A DNA stretch of 64,000 nt, from positions 186,001-250,000 of the forward strand of contig NZ_JABFVK010000013.1 in assembly GCF_013362815.1 (NCBI RefSeq). The letters are read 5' to 3'. Both the position numbers and the translations under genes were made by a program. This document shows, one piece after another, positions 58,377 to 64,000 of the stretch; the stretch's first letter is position 1, and every line of letters starts with the position of its first letter. Under the pieces are notes generated by a model that searched no databases, had not been told where the DNA came from, and saw only the letters and a program-made list of their open reading frames with translations. Source of the stretch: Hamadaea sp. (GTDB taxonomy: Bacteria; Actinomycetota; Actinomycetes; Mycobacteriales; Micromonosporaceae).

Positions 58377-59677
58377 GCTCGCCCCTCGACCGAGAAGAAG
58401 GAGTCGCGGTCGAACCGTCGGCCACGTTTGACCGTGAACACGACCTGACCGAGACGGGAGATGTCGGCGATCGGGTCGGCGGCGAGGACGACGAAGTTGG
58501 CGAGCTTGCCCGGTTCGACCGTCCCCATGACGTCGGACGCGCCCATGCTCGCCGCCCCGATCGCGGTGGCACTGCGGATCGCGTCGGCCGCCGGAATGCC
58601 GCACCGGTTCACCAAGTACGCCAATTCACTGTGCAACGCGGGAAGCGGCTCGGCCGGATCGTTCTCGTAGTCGGTCCCGGCGCTGATCGGCACCCCGGCC
58701 CGGAACGCGTCGGCAGTCAGCTTCGCCGACAACCGGTCGTTGGCCAGCGCCCGTTCCTTGGCTTCGGCGTCGTCGGCCTGATCGGCGACCCACAACCACA
58801 TCCCGGCGGTCGCGTCGAGGACCGTTCCTCGGCGACCGAGTTCTGCATACAGCGCGTCGAGGCGGGGATCACCCGACTCGATCAACCGCTCGATGTCGAG
58901 CAGCGGCTTGGTCTTGTACGACGACAGCGGCTCGTCAGCCGTCTGCTGAGCCAGCAAGGTCACATGGGAGACCGCGTCCACCCCGGCGTCGATCACCTCG
59001 GCCGGGCTCGCCGGGAACACCGCGGCGTGCGCCCACACCTGAATGCCCTGGCGGTGCGCCTCGGCGACGACGGCCGCCACGGTCTCACCCGGCAGGTCGG
59101 CGTACACCTTGATTGCTGTGGCGTGTGTCCCGCGCGCCATCGCGACCGCGAGCGGCAGATCGGTGCCCTGGTCCACGGCCTGCATCCACGGGACGTGACC
59201 GGGCGTCTCGCCTTGGGAGACCTGCCAGGTGCGCGGGTCGTCGAAGAAGCCCGGACCGGCCATGAGCGCCGCGTAGTGGATGTCGGGCCCGGCGATCTCG
59301 CCCACGCGCGTCGCCCGCGCCAGGTCGCCGATCTGGCGCAGGTCGTCGGCCATGTCGCGGATCGCGGTGACGCCCGAGTAGACCTGGCGGCGCAGCGCGG
59401 CCTCGGCGACCGGCCGGTTGGGCGGCGTCGCGAGATGCTGATGGGAGTCGATGAGCCCCGGAATCACGAACCGGCCCGCCAGGTCCACGACCTGCGCGCC
59501 CTCCGGCGTGGCCAGCTGCTCGTCCGGCCCGACGCTCGCGATCACAGCGCCGTCGACAACCACGGTGGTACGCGGACGCGGCGCGCTCTGGGTGCCGTCG
59601 ATCAGCGTCCCACCGCGATAGACGGTGACCGAACCCGAGGCGGGCGGTGCGTACGGGGTCGGCGCGGGTTCGTCCAT
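58373..59677 (-). CDS. metal-dependent amidohydrolase
   Basis: 434 residues from ATG 59677 with GAGGAG upstream. Imidazolonepropionase/prolidase-type amidohydrolase: 'PGLIDSHQHLATP' (HxH), Lys in 'AIKVYADL', His in 'WAHAAVFPAS' and 'AVSHVTLL', Asp in 'SAGTDYEND'. No export signal. It would hydrolyse an amide, cyclic imide or peptide; with the M19 and OCD proteins this suggests breakdown of an amino acid derivative. Confidence 0.87.
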   Translation of the reverse strand: MDEPAPTPYAPPASGSVTVYRGGTLIDGTQSAPRPRTTVVVDGAVIASVGPDEQLATPEGAQVVDLAGRFVIPGLIDSHQHLATPPNRPVAEAALRRQVYSGVTAIRDMADDLRQIGDLARATRVGEIAGPDIHYAALMAGPGFFDDPRTWQVSQGETPGHVPWMQAVDQGTDLPLAVAMARGTHATAIKVYADLPGETVAAVVAEAHRQGIQVWAHAAVFPASPAEVIDAGVDAVSHVTLLAQQTADEPLSSYKTKPLLDIERLIESGDPRLDALYAELGRRGTVLDATAGMWLWVADQADDAEAKERALANDRLSAKLTADAFRAGVPISAGTDYENDPAEPLPALHSELAYLVNRCGIPAADAIRSATAIGAASMGASDVMGTVEPGKLANFVVLAADPIADISRLGQVVFTVKRGRRFDRDSFFSVEGRA

Positions 59678-59700
59678 CGAGCGACTCCTCGGTCCAGCCG

Positions 59701-59719
59701 TGTTACAACAGACGTAACA
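59701..59719. promoter_or_regulatory. IclR-type operator in the divergent promoter
   Basis: TGTTAC (59701-59706) and GTAACA (59714-59719) are perfect inverted copies with a 7-base spacer, followed by CGTT-taacgc-AACG at about 59727-59740. They lie between the amidohydrolase and IclR starts. Confidence 0.6.
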
Positions 59720-59767
59720 TGTGTATCGTTTAACGCAACGCGAGAACTGTACCGCAGGAGGCCGCCC

Positions 59768-60511
59768 GTGCCGAGATCCGCCAGCTCCGCGGTCGACAAA
59801 GCGCTCGACCTCGTCGAGGCGGTGGCGCGCGCCGACCGCCCTCAGCGCTTGGCCGAACTCGCGCAGACCGCCGGACTGCATCGGGCGACGGCGTACCGGG
59901 TCCTGCTCGATCTGGTCCGCCGCGGCTGGGTGATGCGAGTCGGCGAGCACTACCTGCCCGGTCCCACCGCCATCGGGCTGTCCGCCGCCGCGACGAACCA
60001 CTCGCTGACCGCGCTGTGCCGCCCGACGCTGATCGACCTGGCCGAACGGACGGAGATGATGGTGAACCTGCAAGTCCTGGAGACCGACCGGTCGCGCGTC
60101 ATCGACGTCGTCCGGCCCAGCCGCCTCGGCATGATCAGCGACTTGCTCGGCGAGCAACTTCCGGTGCACCGCTTCGCCGGTCCACTCGCCCTCGTCGCCG
60201 CGCTCGACGGCCCCGCTCGGGATCCGTATGTGGCGGTCGCCCAAGCGCAAGGCCACGATCCGGCGGACATCGCCGCCGACCTCGATCGCGTACGCGCCGA
60301 CGGATTCGCCGTGGAACACGGGCGCAACGACAAACTCATCGCCTCCATCAGCCGGGCCGTCGTCGCTGCCAACGGCCGTCCGCTCTGCGCGGCGACGATC
60401 GTCGGCCCCGACGCCGAGTTCACCCAGACCCGGTTGCGTCAGCTCCGGCGTGAACTCACCGCCGCCACCGCTCAGGTCTCCACGGTCCTCGGCGAGGTGG
60501 CCGAACGATGA
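59768..60511 (+). CDS. IclR-family transcriptional regulator
   Basis: 247 residues from GTG 59768 preceded by AGGAGG. Winged helix 'AVDKALDLVEAV' and 'GLHRATAYRVLLDLVRRGWV'; effector domain with 'HRFAGPLALVAALDG' and 'DGFAVEHGRNDKLIASISRAVVAANG' region. Divergent from the amidohydrolase operon and coupled to the OCD gene by ATGA, so it probably controls both. Confidence 0.88.
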   Translation: MPRSASSAVDKALDLVEAVARADRPQRLAELAQTAGLHRATAYRVLLDLVRRGWVMRVGEHYLPGPTAIGLSAAATNHSLTALCRPTLIDLAERTEMMVNLQVLETDRSRVIDVVRPSRLGMISDLLGEQLPVHRFAGPLALVAALDGPARDPYVAVAQAQGHDPADIAADLDRVRADGFAVEHGRNDKLIASISRAVVAANGRPLCAATIVGPDAEFTQTRLRQLRRELTAATAQVSTVLGEVAER

Positions 60512-61401
60512 GGGTCCTCGACGCCGCGCAGACCCGGGCCGCGCTCGACCCGCAGCGCGTACTCGACGCGGTGGCGCTCGCCCTGATCGCGCTCAGCCGC
60601 GGCGAAGTCTCAGCTCCGCCTCGCATCGCGGCTCTCGCTCCGGCCGGCCTGCTCGGCGCGATGCCCGCGTACGTGCCCGGTCTCGGGCTCGCCGCCAAGC
60701 TCGTCTCGGTCTTCGCCGACCCCGCGAAACCCGGTCGCAGCAGCCATCGCGGCCTGGTCGCGCTGTTCGACGAACACGACGGCCGCCCACTGTCCGTGGT
60801 GGACGCCGAGCCTCTCACGGCGGTACGCACAGCGGCGTCGGCGACGTTGAGTCTGCGCGTACGCGGACGGCAGCCGGACTGCATTGCCATCGTCGGCACC
60901 GGCGTGCAAGCGACCGCACAGCTCGCCATGTTGGCCGTCACTCGACCGCAGACGCCCGTCATCGTGGCGGGACGCGACCCCGAGCGCGCCCGCGACTTGG
61001 CCCGCCTTCATCCTCACGCCGACTCAGCGTCCATTGAGGACGCCGTACGCGCATCCGACGCGGTGTTCTGCTGCACGGGTGCGCGCGAACCGGTGCTGCG
61101 GCGCTCCTGGCTGCGTGCGTACGCCCACGTCAGCTCGGTCGGCGGATCACATGGGCACGAACTGGACGCCGAGACGATCCACGACGGACTCCTGTACGCC
61201 GAATGGCTAGGCGCGGCCACGTCGGCCCCGCCGGCCGGGGCGTACGAGCTGCAAGGCATCGACCCGGCGCGGATCGTAATGTTGGGCGCGGTCCTTGCCG
61301 GCGACCACCCGGTCGTCGACGACCGCCTGACCGTGTTCAAGTCGACCGGCCACGGCGCGTTGGACGTCGCCGCGGCCGCCGTCGTCGACGCCTCGTTCTG
61401 A
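60508..61401 (+). CDS. ornithine cyclodeaminase / mu-crystallin family protein
   Basis: 297 residues. 'AIVGTGVQATAQLAMLAV' near residue 130 is the NAD(P)-binding loop; 'AAKLVSVFADPAKPG' near 60 and 'VDAEPLTAVRTAASATL' near 95 (with the substrate Arg) are family features; 'SVGGSHGHELD' and 'VFKSTGHGALDVAAAAVV' close the fold. It could be a cyclodeaminase, an imine reductase or an amino acid dehydrogenase. Two decayed copies of its 3' part lie 0.8-1.1 kb downstream. Confidence 0.87.
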   Translation: MRVLDAAQTRAALDPQRVLDAVALALIALSRGEVSAPPRIAALAPAGLLGAMPAYVPGLGLAAKLVSVFADPAKPGRSSHRGLVALFDEHDGRPLSVVDAEPLTAVRTAASATLSLRVRGRQPDCIAIVGTGVQATAQLAMLAVTRPQTPVIVAGRDPERARDLARLHPHADSASIEDAVRASDAVFCCTGAREPVLRRSWLRAYAHVSSVGGSHGHELDAETIHDGLLYAEWLGAATSAPPAGAYELQGIDPARIVMLGAVLAGDHPVVDDRLTVFKSTGHGALDVAAAAVVDASF

Positions 61402-61447
61402 CTGCATCGCAGCCCCGGATAACATTGCGCCCACGTATGAGGAAGCG

Positions 61448-62173
61448 ATGCGGCTGCGCCTCGCGCGGGGAGGGAAGGGGCTGGCTGTGCCTCGGGCGAC
61501 AGCGATGGATGCACCCGAGTGGGCCACGATCGTTGATCCGTCCGCGAAGTTCGAGCCAGAAGAGCTGAACCGGGTGGTACGCGAGTCTGCGTCGATCGAG
61601 CTGGCGCGGCGCGAGCGGGACGAGCGCCGGTCGTGGTTCGGCAAGTTCCTGGTCGCGGCGTCATACGTGGTGATGATCTGCGGGCTGGTCGTGTCTGGCA
61701 TCGCATTTCTGATGGTTCTCCGGGTGCGGCCCGAGGAGTTCGAGGCAGGCTTGCAGATCTTCTGCGCCGCCGGCTTCCTCATGGGTTGCCTCACGGTTCT
61801 GCACTGGTGGGTCGACTGGCTGACCACGCCGTACCGGCAGTGGAGCAGGACGATCCTCGGGATCGCTGCGATGGAAGGTGCGTGTGCTGTCGGTTCGCTA
61901 GCCGCCCTGTACGCAAGGCTCCCCGAGCTGTCCGACCGCTGGTTGCTGATGATTCCCATGTGGCTGCTTCTGCTGCTTGCCATCGCATCTGTGCCACTGG
62001 TATTTCGCTGCACCTACTACGGGAAGCCGCCAGCGGTGGAGCTTGAGTCCCTGACGCCGACGCAGATCGAATACCTCATTGCGTATCGACGTAAAGCGCT
62101 GAAGGTGCTCAGGTCTCGGAGCATCGTCAGCTACGTCCTGTTCAACGAGCTAGACCAAAGCCCCTTGACCTAA
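61448..62173 (+). CDS. four-span membrane protein of unknown function
   Basis: 241 residues from ATG 61448, with GAGGAAG just upstream; ATG 61505 is possible. A charged N-terminus ('ESASIELARRERDERR') precedes spans at about 70-92, 100-120, 137-157 and 165-187. The C-terminal 50 residues are soluble and contain 'PTQIEYLIAYRRKALKVLR'. No family recognised. Confidence 0.68.
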   Translation: MRLRLARGGKGLAVPRATAMDAPEWATIVDPSAKFEPEELNRVVRESASIELARRERDERRSWFGKFLVAASYVVMICGLVVSGIAFLMVLRVRPEEFEAGLQIFCAAGFLMGCLTVLHWWVDWLTTPYRQWSRTILGIAAMEGACAVGSLAALYARLPELSDRWLLMIPMWLLLLLAIASVPLVFRCTYYGKPPAVELESLTPTQIEYLIAYRRKALKVLRSRSIVSYVLFNELDQSPLT

Positions 62174-62235
62174 CCTTCTCGGCTGCGGCGCCGTCGTCGT
62201 TGCGATCCACGGCGGACTCCTGTAGGGCGTTCGCG

Positions 62236-62537
62236 CTGCGAGGCATCGACCCGGCGCGGATCGTTCTGTTGGCCGCGGTCCTCGCCGGTGATCACCCGGT
62301 CGTCCGCGCCTCGTCATGACCGACCGTTCGGGGATCAAGATCAAGTGCCCTGGGCCAGCGGAAACGCGGCCATTCTGGTGATCAAGTTCCCATGGTCTGC
62401 GCATAACCATGCCCTCCGCGCTGATGGTGGGCACATGATCTTCGAAATCGGCTGCGAAACGCTGGCCACGGGTACTCGAGCTTGCCAGACGACTCCGCAT
62501 CGACCTCGCGGATCGTCCTGCTGGCTGCGGTAGTCGC
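62236..62537 (+). pseudogene. two decayed fragments of an ornithine cyclodeaminase-like gene
   Basis: 62236-62318 translates as 'LRGIDPARIVLLAAVLAGDH' and goes on with 'PVV', matching the functional OCD (LQGIDPARIVMLGAVLAGDH). A shorter copy at about 62498-62537 repeats GCATCGACC and CGGATCGTCCTGCTGGCTGC with a small deletion. Neither has a start or the rest of the gene. The whole 62174-62659 stretch (486 bases) holds no intact gene; it also contains several TGATCA-type motifs. Confidence 0.7.
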
Positions 62538-62659
62538 TTGCCCAAACTGGATTCACCTGCCGGATTCGGACGAGTCCGTTTTGTGATCTTGACGGTGGGC
62601 CATGCTGAGCCCGATGCAATGCTCCGGCATTGCCGTCTGACTTTGTCGAGGTGTGTCGG

Positions 62660-63871
62660 ATGTTCACGGGGGATCGATCGGTTGTCAGCGTGCCCGCACG
62701 CAGGTTTGGCCTGCGTGGTGGTGTCGCCCGCCTGCTGACCGTAACGCTGGTCGCGGGCTTGGTCGGGGTGCTGCCTGCCAATCCGGCTTTGGCACAGTCG
62801 GCGACGGCATCGTCGTCGGACAAGTCGGTCGCGGTGGCGAATATGTCGGCGAATGCGACGCCGAAGGCGCAGGCGATGCCGGCGTGGCAGGCGCAGACGC
62901 CGGTGTGGCCGACCGCCGCTTCGGCGGTGGTTGACCTGCCAGTGGCGACGGATGGTCTGACGCGATCGGCTACCTCGACGACGGTGGGTGGACTGCCGGT
63001 TCGGGTCGAGCCGGTGATCCCGGCTGCGGGCGATGTCGCTGCGGCTGATCGTGCCGCTGCGGTGGCGGCGGCGCCGGCCCGGGTCCGGGTGGAGGTCGCG
63101 CCCCTGGATAAGGCATCGGCGGCTGCGGTGTCGCTGGTATTGCGGGTTTCGCGTGCCGATGGGGTGGCGTCGTCGGCGCGGGTGAAGGTCACCGCTGGTT
63201 ATGGCGCGTTCGCCGATGCGTACGGAGCGGACTGGAAATATCGGCTGCAACTGGTGCAGCTTCGAGCGTGTGCGCTGACGACGCCAGACGTGCCCGAGTG
63301 CGTCGCACGCACGCCGTTGAACGCGGTCAACAACGCAGCCGATCGTACGGTCTCCGCGGAGCTGGACCTCGCTTCGGCGGACGCCGCTGTTTCGGCCGAT
63401 GATGCCGGAACTGCAACTGCGCAGACCGAGTCGGCCGAAGCCGTCGACGCTTCGGAGACGGTCGTGGCGACCGATTGTCGAGTTCGAATATGGGGGGAGT
63501 ACCTACCGAATGGCGCTTACGACAGGGAGCAATGGGTACATCGTGGGAGCGAACTTCCGGTCATGAAATCAGTCAAAGTGATGCCAGAGTATGGATGCTA
63601 TCCTCTTTGGCTGAACGGAGTGGATATTTCTCCCCATGATTTTCCGCTTTCTACCGAGCTAAGGGATGAGCTGCTTTCCTGGTCGGAGGAATATGATTCC
63701 ACCTTGGATATTGATAATCCGGCTGATTCGGGCTTCGTCACCGTGGGACAGAAGGTTGATTTTGCTGAACGAGGCAAACGTCTCGCTGAACGAGTAAAAG
63801 AGGAGCTCGGTCTCGATTGGCGCGTAGTTTATTTTGACGAAATACATCAGGTTGATTATGAGATTCGGTGA
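62660..63871 (+). CDS. RHS/WapA-type secretion N-terminus fused in frame to a low-GC immunity-like domain
   Basis: 403 residues from ATG 62660, with GAGG eight bases upstream. Signal peptide ends near residue 46 (PALAQ). Residues about 75-245 match the N-terminal domain of actinobacterial RHS toxins ('TTVGGLPVRVEPV', 'YGAFADAYGADWKYRLQLV', 'CALTTPDVPECVARTPLN'). From about 63475 GC content falls sharply and the codons change. The last 102 residues, from Met at 63564 ('MKSVKVMPEYGCYPLWLNG'), look like a small immunity protein ('LRDELLSWSEEYDSTL', 'FAERGKRLAERVKEELGLDW'). The RHS core and toxin tip are missing, so this is probably a deletion fusion of toxin N-terminus and immunity gene. Confidence 0.75.
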   Translation: MFTGDRSVVSVPARRFGLRGGVARLLTVTLVAGLVGVLPANPALAQSATASSSDKSVAVANMSANATPKAQAMPAWQAQTPVWPTAASAVVDLPVATDGLTRSATSTTVGGLPVRVEPVIPAAGDVAAADRAAAVAAAPARVRVEVAPLDKASAAAVSLVLRVSRADGVASSARVKVTAGYGAFADAYGADWKYRLQLVQLRACALTTPDVPECVARTPLNAVNNAADRTVSAELDLASADAAVSADDAGTATAQTESAEAVDASETVVATDCRVRIWGEYLPNGAYDREQWVHRGSELPVMKSVKVMPEYGCYPLWLNGVDISPHDFPLSTELRDELLSWSEEYDSTLDIDNPADSGFVTVGQKVDFAERGKRLAERVKEELGLDWRVVYFDEIHQVDYEIR

Positions 63872-64000
63872 TCGAGCAGAAGGATATCGACGACGTTGGC
63901 ACTGCCCCGTAACCCGTCCCACTACGACTTCGGCGACGATCCATCCATGAGTGCTTCCGGCCGTCCGCGACGCGTCCCGTCCCGTCCCGGACCCGTCACT

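Overview
The window is very GC-rich, with strong third-position GC, many GTG starts, short ATGA/GTGA gene overlaps, twin-arginine and LAxTG-type export signals, S8 and S1 secreted proteases and an RHS-type toxin N-terminus. This points to a filamentous actinobacterium. Codon and word use (very frequent CGTAC) suggests the Micromonosporaceae; that family assignment is inference. No rRNA, tRNA, CRISPR array or phage module was recognised. Coordinates and starts were worked out by eye from reading frames and ribosome binding sites.

Layout. 1-11 kb is an exported-protein region: the end of an S8 protease, a 1512-residue DUF11/GEVED wall-anchored adhesin, small secreted proteins, a DUF1906/propeller protein, an S1 protease and a serine beta-lactamase-like hydrolase, most of them separated by strong hairpin terminators. 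11-19 kb holds a DUF389 protein and a run of three intramembrane-protease-like genes (PrsW, CPBP/CAAX, PrsW). 19-30 kb is mixed housekeeping and stress: ArsR/quinone reductase pair, glyoxalase-like protein, an LAxTG surface protein, a SulP transporter, ferredoxin reductase plus FolE next to a cysteine-bearing HTH regulator, and an EamA exporter. 30-36.9 kb has a CmtR-like metal sensor, a DyP peroxidase fused to a membrane module with a cupredoxin lipoprotein, an NlpC/P60 hydrolase, and YndJ and DUF1990 proteins.

37-50 kb is the most coherent system. A divergent catabolic cluster sits around an IclR regulator: KDG kinase, SDR dehydrogenase, DapA-like aldolase and enolase-superfamily dehydratase on one side; an ABC sugar importer, KDPG aldolase, FAH-family hydrolase, secreted BNR_4 protein, secreted GH16 and a lactonase on the other. 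Together they read as extracellular polysaccharide cleavage, import, and oxidation of a sugar through lactone, acid and 2-keto-3-deoxy acid to pyruvate (De Ley-Doudoroff type).

50-64 kb has a NarL-type two-component system facing a DevCA-like ABC exporter, small genes, an IclR-controlled amidohydrolase/M19/OCD cluster, decayed OCD copies, and an RHS secretion N-terminus fused in frame to a low-GC immunity-like domain.

Three families of short dispersed repeats link distant places: a 69-bp core at 28.8 and 50.3 kb, a 62-bp element at 37.2 and 45.6 kb, and a 55-bp palindrome at 37.0 and 51.1 kb. Several supply the end of a neighbouring reading frame.
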